Assembly (NCBI GenBank): GCA_937892225.1
Contig: CALAUH010000280.1
Location: forward strand, 1 to 5,199
DNA length: 5,199 nt
DNA from: an uncultured Treponema sp.
GTDB lineage: Bacteria; Spirochaetota; Spirochaetia; Treponematales; Treponemataceae
Direction: 5' to 3'
Below the pieces are notes generated by a model. That model did not search any database, was not told where the DNA came from, and saw nothing but the letters and a program-made list of their open reading frames with translations. Below, piece after piece: positions 1 to 5,199 of this stretch (the stretch's first letter is position 1; each line of letters starts with the position of its first letter). Made by a program: the position numbers and the translations under genes.

Positions 1-1
1 G

Positions 2-211
2 GATTATTCACTTGTTTCTAAAAAAATATTACGAATTTTAAGAAATTTAATTTTTGCTCGTAATGGTTATATTTTTAAAAGCAAAGATTTAGATAATTAT
101 TTTAAAAATTTTTCATGGTATAAGCCAAATCGTAATTTTAATGAAAATAATTTGCGAAAAGATGAAAAAGATTTTATTTCATTAATGCAGTTTTATGAGG
201 GAAATAATTAA
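2..211 (+). CDS. YARHG domain protein, C-terminal fragment
   Basis: This is the 3' end of a gene whose start lies before the window; 69 codons are visible, read from base 2 to a TAA at 209-211. The fragment carries a recognisable YARHG domain: ARNGYIF at visible residues 19-25, then KSKDLDNYF, then SWYKPNRNF at 38-46, a stretch of asparagines, and an acidic/lysine helix (LRKDEKDFI) close to the C-terminus. YARHG domains are small extracellular modules of unknown function, usually at the C-terminus of exported or membrane-anchored bacterial proteins, and this one also ends its protein. The canonical H of the name motif is replaced by N here (ARNG), a tolerated variation as far as I know. The lipoprotein gene begins 21 bases downstream, so the two are probably co-transcribed. 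What lies N-terminal (signal peptide, other domains) cannot be seen. Confidence 0.8.
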   Translation, partial: DYSLVSKKILRILRNLIFARNGYIFKSKDLDNYFKNFSWYKPNRNFNENNLRKDEKDFISLMQFYEGNN

Positions 212-232
212 TAGAAGTTTACAGGCTGAAAA

Positions 233-934
233 ATGAAAAAGAATCATTTTATAATTTTAATTTTATGTATTTTTTTCGTTTCATGTGCAAGTAATAAAAA
301 TTTAGTTACATTACCAGAATGGGCTAATCTTTCAGTTCAAGAAGATTTAAATCAGGATTATGTGGAACTAAAATGGCTTGATGAAAACGGGCAGGAAACA
401 GATACTGCTGAATATTCAGAAGAAGGTGTAAAATTACATTTTGAGGCATATGCAGAAAAGTTTTCTGATGGTGAAGAAGTTTTTGTGTTTATTTATAGAA
501 ATAATGCAAAAGACAAAGATGATTTTATTCAAAAAATTTCGTGTATAGTAAAAGATAAAAAGATTTCTGGTGAAACTATAATTATAGAAACAAATGATTT
601 TCTTGAATCACTTTTAGAAAATGACAAGTTAGCGTATTTTTTTGCAGTTGATTCAAAAATCAGTAAACTACTGGAAATTGATTTTATTTTTAAGATTTTT
701 ATTTTAAATAGTCCATATGAAGATTTTGAACATCAATTTTATATACTTGAAGACGAAACTGGCGGTAAAAAATATTCACAAAAAAAATATATTGATGATG
801 ATAAGATTATTCTTGATGAAACAAAATTTTATCTTAAGTTTACTGGTGTTAAGCCTGATTTAACTTATCAAATCAAATATACTTGTTTTATAATTTATAA
901 AAATTTAAGTTTTACAGAACTATTTGAGGAATAA
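233..934 (+). CDS. Putative exported lipoprotein, unknown function
   Basis: A 233-residue protein with a lipoprotein signal peptide: MKKNH, a hydrophobic core (residues 6-16), then lipobox FVSC with the lipidated cysteine at 18. F at -3 instead of L fits the relaxed spirochaetal lipobox. An in-frame TGA at 227-229 just upstream makes the ATG at 233 the first usable start; AGG at 223-225 is a weak Shine-Dalgarno with 7-base spacing. I do not recognise the mature protein with certainty. Residues about 40-140 look like an all-beta Ig-like module: alternating beta-prone strands, then EKFSDGEEVFVFIYRN (75-90), DDFIQKISCIVKD and ISGETIIIET. The rhythm recalls Ig-like domains that accompany VgrG/Rhs and other secretion-associated proteins, but that is a resemblance only. 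The C-terminal part (about 150-233) is another beta-rich stretch. It follows the YARHG gene closely and is separated from the next gene by a palindromic promoter, so it is probably the last gene of the upstream transcript. Confidence 0.8.
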   Translation: MKKNHFIILILCIFFVSCASNKNLVTLPEWANLSVQEDLNQDYVELKWLDENGQETDTAEYSEEGVKLHFEAYAEKFSDGEEVFVFIYRNNAKDKDDFIQKISCIVKDKKISGETIIIETNDFLESLLENDKLAYFFAVDSKISKLLEIDFIFKIFILNSPYEDFEHQFYILEDETGGKKYSQKKYIDDDKIILDETKFYLKFTGVKPDLTYQIKYTCFIIYKNLSFTELFEE

Positions 935-938
935 ACTT

Positions 939-1002
939 AAAATATTTTAATTTTACATTAATTATTTTATCGAATATAATTAATGTAAAATAAAAATATT
1001 TT
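939..1002. repeat. Long imperfect inverted repeat over a promoter
   Basis: Left arm 939-964 and right arm 977-1002 are reverse complements over 26 bp with a single mismatch (A949 against A992), separated by a 12-base loop (965-976). The inner 15 bp of each arm, next to the loop, match perfectly. The arms contain almost only A and T, with one G:C pair. In RNA read through from the lipoprotein gene this would fold into a long weak hairpin just before the next ribosome binding site. There is no separate GC-rich stem or trailing U-run, so it is not a textbook terminator, although AT-rich genomes do use such stems. Because the promoter lies inside it, an operator for a dimeric regulator is an equally good reading. 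Confidence 0.85.
952..980 (+). promoter_or_regulatory. Near-consensus sigma70 promoter
   Basis: The -35 box is TTTACA at 952-957 (5 of 6 to TTGACA). The spacer is exactly 17 bases (958-974), and the -10 box is TATAAT at 975-980 (6 of 6). The predicted start of transcription is near 987, giving a leader of about 27 bases with GGAG at 1003-1006 in front of the SH3b gene. In DNA this AT-rich a -10 alone would mean little, but the full match with ideal spacing in the only sizeable intergenic gap before a gene is good support. It would drive the SH3b gene and probably the NAD salvage pair behind it. Confidence 0.65.
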
Positions 1003-1013
1003 GGAGAACATAA

Positions 1014-1880
1014 ATGAAAAAGGCTTTTTTATTATTTTTAATTATTTCTTTTGTTCAAATATTATCTGCTCAGACTTTAAAAGAAAATGAATCAAAAGAA
1101 GATTTTACATCATATTATGATGTTATTGATTCTGATATAAACATAAGAGCGGAACCAAACTTGACTTCTTCTAAAGTAGGCAAAATTACAACAAGAAGTC
1201 AAATTTTAGTTAACCCGGATTTATCTTTAACAAAAGAAAAAATCGGTAATTATACAGGATATTGGCTTAGATGTTATGTTCCATCATTAGATGTGTATGG
1301 ATATGTTTTTTCTCAATATTTTGAATTTGATTATGCAGAAAGAAGAACATCAAAAGTTCCAGAAATGATTAAATGGCAGGATTCAATTGATCAAAAACAA
1401 TTTAAAAATAATTCAGTTTTTATAACAGAAGGCAATAAACTTAAAGTTAATCTTCCAAAGGTAAAGAAAGAATTTGAAAATAATATTGTAGACAATATGT
1501 CATATTCAGAAACAGAAATTGCTTATATTAATAAAAAAGATAACATATTTGCATTAAGACATTATTGGTATGAAGGCGGATATTATATTTTTTATTTAGG
1601 TACAGAAAATACTGAATATCAAACTCGTTATTGCAGTATTATTTATAATAAAGATAAATCTAAAATGGCATTATATAATTATGGTAATGATATGTGGGGT
1701 ACTTCAGAAGTTGTAGTTTTTGATGCTAAAACAGGTAAAAAAATTAAAGAAATAAAATTAAACTGGGAAGAAAGAGTAATTAATTTAACCTGGAATGATA
1801 ATAAATTAATAATTGATTATGATAAAATCAAACAATATCCTGGAAAATATATTCCAACTGTAATTGAAGAAGTGTTTTAA
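1014..1880 (+). CDS. Secreted bacterial SH3 (SH3b) domain protein
   Basis: A 288-residue exported protein. Residues 1-19 form a type I signal peptide (MKKAF, hydrophobic core, cleavage probably after LSA at 17-19). Residues about 35-105 are a bacterial SH3 domain: the DINIRAEPNLTSSKVGKI segment (41-58) is the typical 'N-[IV]-R-x-x-P' opening with the following strand, and YWLRCYV...YGYVFSQYFE (83-104) is the typical closing W...GYV strand pair. Such domains bind peptidoglycan or proteins in the cell envelope. The rest (about 110-288) is aromatic-rich and beta-prone, with FDAKTGKKIKEIKL at 236-249 resembling one beta-propeller-like strand set; I cannot assign a family. No catalytic domain is visible. 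The start is fixed by a TAA at 1011-1013 directly before the ATG and by GGAG at 1003-1006 (7-base spacing). It is first in a probable transcript with the NAD salvage genes, although a functional link with them is not evident. Confidence 0.85.
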   Translation: MKKAFLLFLIISFVQILSAQTLKENESKEDFTSYYDVIDSDINIRAEPNLTSSKVGKITTRSQILVNPDLSLTKEKIGNYTGYWLRCYVPSLDVYGYVFSQYFEFDYAERRTSKVPEMIKWQDSIDQKQFKNNSVFITEGNKLKVNLPKVKKEFENNIVDNMSYSETEIAYINKKDNIFALRHYWYEGGYYIFYLGTENTEYQTRYCSIIYNKDKSKMALYNYGNDMWGTSEVVVFDAKTGKKIKEIKLNWEERVINLTWNDNKLIIDYDKIKQYPGKYIPTVIEEVF

Positions 1881-1893
1881 TTTACACGAGTTT

Positions 1894-1899
1894 GGAGAG
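1894..1899 (+). promoter_or_regulatory. Ribosome binding site for a TTG start
   Basis: GGAGAG lies 7 bases before the TTG at 1907. An in-frame TAA at 1901-1903 excludes any earlier start. The next in-frame ATG is at codon 39, beyond the catalytic HxGH motif, so the TTG must be the start. Confidence 0.8.
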
Positions 1900-1906
1900 A
1901 TAAACT

Positions 1907-2407
1907 TTGCAAGATAAACTCATTGGTTTTTTTGGTGGAAAATTCCTTCCTTTTCATAAAGGGCATTTGTATTGTGTAGAATTTGCAGCAAAACTTTGTG
2001 ATAAAGTTTATGTAATTATGTTTGACTGTCCTGAGAATAAAGAACTTGAACATGGAACTAAAATTGATGATTTTTTAACGATTCAGGCTAGGGAAAAACA
2101 GATAAAAGAATCTATAAAAAAATTCCCGAATGTTGAATATCGTTTTATAAATACAAATGAATGTTTAGATGAAAATGGAAAAGAAGACTGGGATAAAGAA
2201 ACGCCTCTTGTAATTAAAGCAGTCGGCGGAAAATTTCAATATGTCTTTTCATCAGAACCTTCTTATGATGAATATTTTAAACGAGCTTATCCGTGGGCAC
2301 AACATATTATTGTTGATGCAGAAAGAATTGTAGTTCCAATCTCCGGAACAAAAATCAGAACTATGACAAAAAAACAGGCATTAAAATGGCTTGCTAATAC
2401 AAAATAA
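1907..2407 (+). CDS. NadR-type nicotinamide-nucleotide adenylyltransferase
   Basis: A 166-residue cytosolic nucleotidyltransferase of the HxGH superfamily. The ATP-binding signature GGKFLPFHKGH is at residues 10-20 (H17 and H20 of the HxGH motif). The second signature, ISGTKIR at 145-151, corresponds to the ISxTxxR motif that contacts ATP phosphates. Between them, VFSSEPSYDEYF (113-124) and the VDAERIVVPISG approach match the NadR branch of NMN adenylyltransferases better than NadD or CoaD. The likely reaction is NMN + ATP to NAD+ + pyrophosphate. Classical NadR proteins add a ribosylnicotinamide kinase domain and sometimes an N-terminal HTH repressor; both are absent here, and the protein ends soon after ISGTKIR. 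The adjacent pnuC-like gene, 13 bases downstream, supports a role in NAD salvage. The start is TTG with a good GGAGAG site. The substrate is inferred from motif and neighbour; another HxGH substrate is not excluded. Confidence 0.82.
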   Translation: MQDKLIGFFGGKFLPFHKGHLYCVEFAAKLCDKVYVIMFDCPENKELEHGTKIDDFLTIQAREKQIKESIKKFPNVEYRFINTNECLDENGKEDWDKETPLVIKAVGGKFQYVFSSEPSYDEYFKRAYPWAQHIIVDAERIVVPISGTKIRTMTKKQALKWLANTK

Positions 2408-2412
2408 ATTTT

Positions 2413-2416
2413 GGTG
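2413..2416 (+). promoter_or_regulatory. Ribosome binding site choosing the permease start
   Basis: GGTG, complementary to the 16S rRNA tail, sits 4 bases before the ATG at 2421. The alternative upstream TTG at 2391 lies inside the preceding gene with no comparable site, so 2421 is preferred. The site is short and close to the ATG, so translation may partly depend on ribosomes leaving the previous gene. Confidence 0.5.
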
Positions 2417-2420
2417 TAAA

Positions 2421-3158
2421 ATGAATAGTATTAAAAATTTTAGTGATTCAATAAAAGAATTAAAATGGTATGAATGGTTAATGACTGCAGTTATGGTTGC
2501 AATTGCATGTATTTCTGTTTATACAGGTTTTACTGATAAAAACAGTTATAATCCAGGATGGCTTACAATTATTAATTTTATTTCTGCAATTTGTGGAATC
2601 TTCTGTGTTTTTTTAACTGCAAAAGCATCGGTAAGTAATTTTGCATTTGCTGTTGTAAATACTTTTGTTTATATCATTTTTCTTGCTTATCACAGAAATG
2701 ACGGTTTTACAGGCACTTTAATATTGGAATGTGTCGTTTATGCACCAATGAATATAATCAGCTGGATTTACTGGGCAAAACATCGGGATAAAATTCAAAA
2801 TCATAAAACTAAGGCAAAAAGACTTACAGTTTCTTCATATATAATTTTTTCCATATTAATTATTATTATTGCTTTATTAATGCACTTTTTATTAAATAAA
2901 TATATTAATCCTACAGCCAGTACAATTTTTGACAGTTTTATTTTTTCAATAGGAATTGTTGCTGTTGTTTTAGAATTATTCAGATACAGCGAACAGTATA
3001 TCTTATGGTTAATTACAGATGTAATTGCAGTTATTCAATATATACAAAAATTTGATGCAGTTTATTTAACAAAAAAAATCATTTATCTTATTGTTGCAAT
3101 CTTCGGCTTGTATAATTGGATTAAACTTCAAAAAGAAAGAAATCTGGAAAATGAATAA
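2421..3158 (+). CDS. pnuC: PnuC family nicotinamide riboside transporter
   Basis: A 245-residue integral inner-membrane protein, close to the usual PnuC length of about 240. Hydrophobic segments lie roughly at residues 18-37, 48-67, 74-91, 98-118, 136-157, 169-187, 193-209 and 217-236, consistent with the 7-8 segment PnuC fold. Family-like features include PMNIISWIYW (109-118), EQYILWLITD (191-200) and the C-terminal YNW at 231-233 before a charged cytoplasmic tail. PnuC permeases work by facilitated diffusion, with the vitamin trapped by phosphorylation inside the cell; relatives carry thiamine (PnuT) or riboflavin (PnuX). Nicotinamide riboside is the best guess here because the gene directly follows a NadR-type adenylyltransferase with a 13-base gap. 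I chose ATG 2421 over the TTG at 2391, which would add 10 residues and overlap the previous gene. No NAD riboswitch or regulator site is seen in front of the pair, so control probably comes from the promoter before the SH3b gene. Confidence 0.88.
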   Translation: MNSIKNFSDSIKELKWYEWLMTAVMVAIACISVYTGFTDKNSYNPGWLTIINFISAICGIFCVFLTAKASVSNFAFAVVNTFVYIIFLAYHRNDGFTGTLILECVVYAPMNIISWIYWAKHRDKIQNHKTKAKRLTVSSYIIFSILIIIIALLMHFLLNKYINPTASTIFDSFIFSIGIVAVVLELFRYSEQYILWLITDVIAVIQYIQKFDAVYLTKKIIYLIVAIFGLYNWIKLQKERNLENE

Positions 3159-3225
3159 ATAAATCCTGGTAACTTTAGTTTTATTATATTGTTTAATTTT
3201 TAAATATATTTAATGAGGGAAAATA
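3159..3225. other. AT-rich gap before the VIT/VWA gene
   Basis: This 67-base gap contains no hairpin with a T-run and no -35/-10 pair with acceptable spacing. Isolated TATATT matches occur at 3185-3190 and 3205-3210, without a matching -35 box. A 12-bp perfect AT palindrome lies at 3201-3212. The only clear signal is GAGGG at 3215-3219, the ribosome binding site of the next gene. Read-through from pnuC is therefore possible. Confidence 0.5.
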
Positions 3226-5199
3226 ATGAAAAAAATTATTCTATCTGTATTTTTATCTTTTTTAATGTTGCCGATTTTTTCAAAAGGACGTTTTGTAAAA
3301 TGTACAACTTCTGACCCTAAAGATAATCAGATTATTAAAGTTGCACAAACTTCTGAAAAAACAGAAATAATCGGTAATATAAAAAGAACTACAGTTGAAC
3401 TTATTATTACTAATTCATCCAATAAAATTTTAGAAGGGGAGTTTGAATTTCCTTTAGAAAGTGGTGAATCTGTAACAGGATTTGCTTTAGATATTAACGG
3501 TAAATTCAGAAAGGCTGTTGCCGTTGAAAAAGAAAAAGGCCGCCAGGTTTTTGAAGATGTTGTCCGAAAAAATATTGATCCTGGTCTTTTGGAAATGACT
3601 GTCGGAAACTCTTTTAAAACACGAGTTTATCCAATTCCTGCAAACGGTTTTAGACAGATTCAAATCACTTTTGATAAAAAACTTTCTGCAACAGATTCTT
3701 TGGTAAAAAAAGACATTGTATTTACACAGACTATTGGTAAAGATACATTCTTTTATTATTATCCAGATTTATCTACATATTTAAAAGATAACGGTAAAAT
3801 CAAAAAGACATTGCCATCATCTGTAAGTATTTATTATGATATTTCTTCTTCTGCAGAAAATAGAAATATTGATGCAGAACTTTCTTTAATTAAAGATTAT
3901 CTTACAACTGCAAAAACTTCTAAAATTAATGTTATAACTTTTAGTAATCAAATTCGAGAAAAAAAATCCTTTAATTCAGTTACTGAAACAATTAAATTTT
4001 TAAGTAATCAGACTTTTGATGGCGGAACTAATCTTAATCTGGATTTTTCTAAAGAAAAGAGCGAACAGATTCTTTTAGTTTCTGATGGTATTCATAATTT
4101 TGGAAAACAATCTGACGGATCTAAAAATAATTTTTTCAAAAATATAACAATAGCAATTAATTCTAGTAATACAGCAGATTTTTTATCATTAAATGAATTG
4201 GCTTATCAGACGGTAGATTTAAATACGACTTCTGTAAACGAAGGACTTAATCAGCTTATATATAAAAACTTAAATCTTTTAAAATTAGAATATGATGATT
4301 CAATTTTTGAACAGATTAATCCTGATTCAAATTATTTTTCTTTTGTTGATGATTCTTTTTGTATAAGCGGTATTCTTAAAAAGAAAAGTGGAAAAATAAA
4401 ATTTGCTTTTGGTTATAAAAATGAAAAGACTCTTTTAGAAAAAGAAATTGAAATTACTTCATATGAATCAGACAAATGTATTTTATCTGAAAATGTAAGT
4501 CAGCTTTGGGCAAGTGAACGAATCGCAAGTCTTTCAAAAAGTTATGATATGAACAAAGACAAAATCATTTCTATTGCAAAAAAATATACAATAGTAACTC
4601 CGGATACTTCTTTAATCATTTTGGATAATGTATCTGATTATGTTCGTTATGGTATTGTTCCTCCAGAAGAATTATTAGAAGAATATAATCAACTAACTTC
4701 AAGAAATAATAATTTAGTCAAAAACGAAGGAATTGAAAAAATCCCTGAAGAAGTTTATAGATATTTTGAAGAGTATAGAAAATGGTGGAATACTGATCCA
4801 AAAGAATTTAAAAAGAAAACTCAAAAAAATAAAAATCGAGACGGATCACCAATTGAATTATTTGAAGAAGAACGAGTATTGGCTGCTAATGCAGAAGAAA
4901 TTGATATGCTACCGTCTACGGCATATGAATCTCCTAATTCTGTTCGTTCAACAGAAATAAGTAGAAAAGTTGCTGATAATAGTCCTAATAAATCAAAAAA
5001 TTCTCCTGAACAAAAGGCTACTGTAATTTTACAGGCATGGAGTTCTAATGCAGAATATTTAACTGTATTAAAAAAGACTCCTGAAAATAAAATGTATGAA
5101 AAATATCTTGAGCTTAAAAAAGAAAATAATTCTTCACCGGCATTTTTCATGGAAGTTGCAGATTATTTTAAGGAAGAAGGATTAAAAGAAGAAGCTTTA
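3226..5199 (+). CDS. Secreted VIT and VWA domain protein, 3' end missing
   Basis: An open frame of 658 codons runs off the window with no stop. The start is ATG 3226, with GAGGG at 3215-3219 and an in-frame TGA at 3214-3216. Residues 1-19 are a signal peptide. Residues about 46-153 form a VIT domain: LEGEFEFPL, then KGRQVFEDV (104-112) and DPGLLE (118-123), then TRVYPIPANGFRQIQITF. Residues about 200-310 are a VWA domain with an apparently complete metal site: DISSS (D205, S207, S209), T268 in DGGTN, and D287 in LLVSDG. After a beta-rich section, LWASERI (427-433) and YTIVTPDTSLIILD (454-467) are the segment that usually follows VIT/VWA. A charged, asparagine/serine-rich linker (about 523-600) leads into a helical region (about 602-658) resembling the start of TPR-like repeats. 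The family resembles inter-alpha-trypsin inhibitor heavy chains; the bacterial role is unknown, presumably protein binding or surface/periplasmic assembly. A large C-terminal part is probably still missing. Confidence 0.88.
   Translation, partial: MKKIILSVFLSFLMLPIFSKGRFVKCTTSDPKDNQIIKVAQTSEKTEIIGNIKRTTVELIITNSSNKILEGEFEFPLESGESVTGFALDINGKFRKAVAVEKEKGRQVFEDVVRKNIDPGLLEMTVGNSFKTRVYPIPANGFRQIQITFDKKLSATDSLVKKDIVFTQTIGKDTFFYYYPDLSTYLKDNGKIKKTLPSSVSIYYDISSSAENRNIDAELSLIKDYLTTAKTSKINVITFSNQIREKKSFNSVTETIKFLSNQTFDGGTNLNLDFSKEKSEQILLVSDGIHNFGKQSDGSKNNFFKNITIAINSSNTADFLSLNELAYQTVDLNTTSVNEGLNQLIYKNLNLLKLEYDDSIFEQINPDSNYFSFVDDSFCISGILKKKSGKIKFAFGYKNEKTLLEKEIEITSYESDKCILSENVSQLWASERIASLSKSYDMNKDKIISIAKKYTIVTPDTSLIILDNVSDYVRYGIVPPEELLEEYNQLTSRNNNLVKNEGIEKIPEEVYRYFEEYRKWWNTDPKEFKKKTQKNKNRDGSPIELFEEERVLAANAEEIDMLPSTAYESPNSVRSTEISRKVADNSPNKSKNSPEQKATVILQAWSSNAEYLTVLKKTPENKMYEKYLELKKENNSSPAFFMEVADYFKEEGLKEEAL

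Noticed and set aside
941..1000. Mirror-image promoter on the - strand (TTTACA, 17-base spacer, AATAAT)
   Set aside because: It follows automatically from the inverted repeat, and no - strand gene lies downstream of it, so I see no reason to call it a working promoter.
939..1002. Classical Rho-independent terminator
   Set aside because: The stem is almost entirely A:T and the right arm is followed by GGAG, not a T-run; termination remains possible but is not supported strongly enough to annotate.
2391..2420. TTG at 2391 as the start of the PnuC gene
   Set aside because: It would overlap the adenylyltransferase gene by 17 bases and add ten residues not typical of PnuC; the ATG at 2421 has GGTG in front and gives a normal family length.
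2408..2420. NAD or thiamine riboswitch in front of the salvage genes
   Set aside because: The gaps before 1907 (26 bases) and 2421 (13 bases) are far too short for a riboswitch, and the 1881-1906 gap shows no stem structure.
3159..3225. Promoter for the VIT/VWA gene
   Set aside because: TATATT-like -10 matches exist, but no -35 box sits at 16-18 bases from any of them; such matches are common by chance in DNA this AT-rich.
4733..4960. 75-codon open frame on the + strand
   Set aside because: It overlaps the linker region of the VIT/VWA gene in another frame; its lysine-rich product is what AT-rich DNA gives by chance, and it has no good ribosome binding site.
4821..5150. 109-codon open frame on the - strand
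   Set aside because: It lies wholly inside the VIT/VWA gene, whose frame shows clear domains and is open throughout; its translation (serine- and phenylalanine-rich) has no recognisable motif.

Overview
The window is a very AT-rich bacterial segment with all genes on the + strand. Strong GGAG/GAGGG-type ribosome binding sites, lysine-rich signal peptides, a relaxed spirochaete-style lipobox and the mix of domains (YARHG, bacterial SH3, VIT/VWA, PnuC) suggest a host-associated, low-GC spirochaete such as Treponema. This is inferred from gene content and style; no rRNA or marker gene confirms it.

Layout: (1) The 3' end of a gene ending in a YARHG domain (2-211), followed 21 bases later by an unrecognised lipoprotein gene (233-934). 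(2) A 79-base gap (935-1013) holding a near-perfect 26-bp-arm inverted repeat that overlaps a near-consensus sigma70 promoter (TTTACA, 17-base spacer, TATAAT). (3) A secreted SH3b-domain protein (1014-1880), then a 26-base gap to a TTG-started NadR-type NMN adenylyltransferase without a kinase domain (1907-2407), then 13 bases to a PnuC-family vitamin permease (2421-3158). These three are probably one transcript. (4) After a 67-base gap with no convincing terminator or promoter comes a large secreted VIT + VWA protein (3226 to the window end), at least 658 residues long and still open at the edge.

Functionally there are two themes. The adenylyltransferase and PnuC form an NAD+ salvage pair: PnuC would bring in nicotinamide riboside and the enzyme would make NAD+ from NMN. 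The intervening riboside kinase is not in this window. The other four genes encode exported or probably exported proteins (YARHG by family precedent only, lipoprotein, SH3b, VIT/VWA) of unknown role, probably acting in the periplasm or at the envelope.

I see no CRISPR array, tRNA/rRNA, insertion sequence, phage gene or known defence system. The most promising item for follow-up is the palindromic promoter at 939-1002; the rest is mostly ordinary chromosomal content with some poorly characterised exported proteins.
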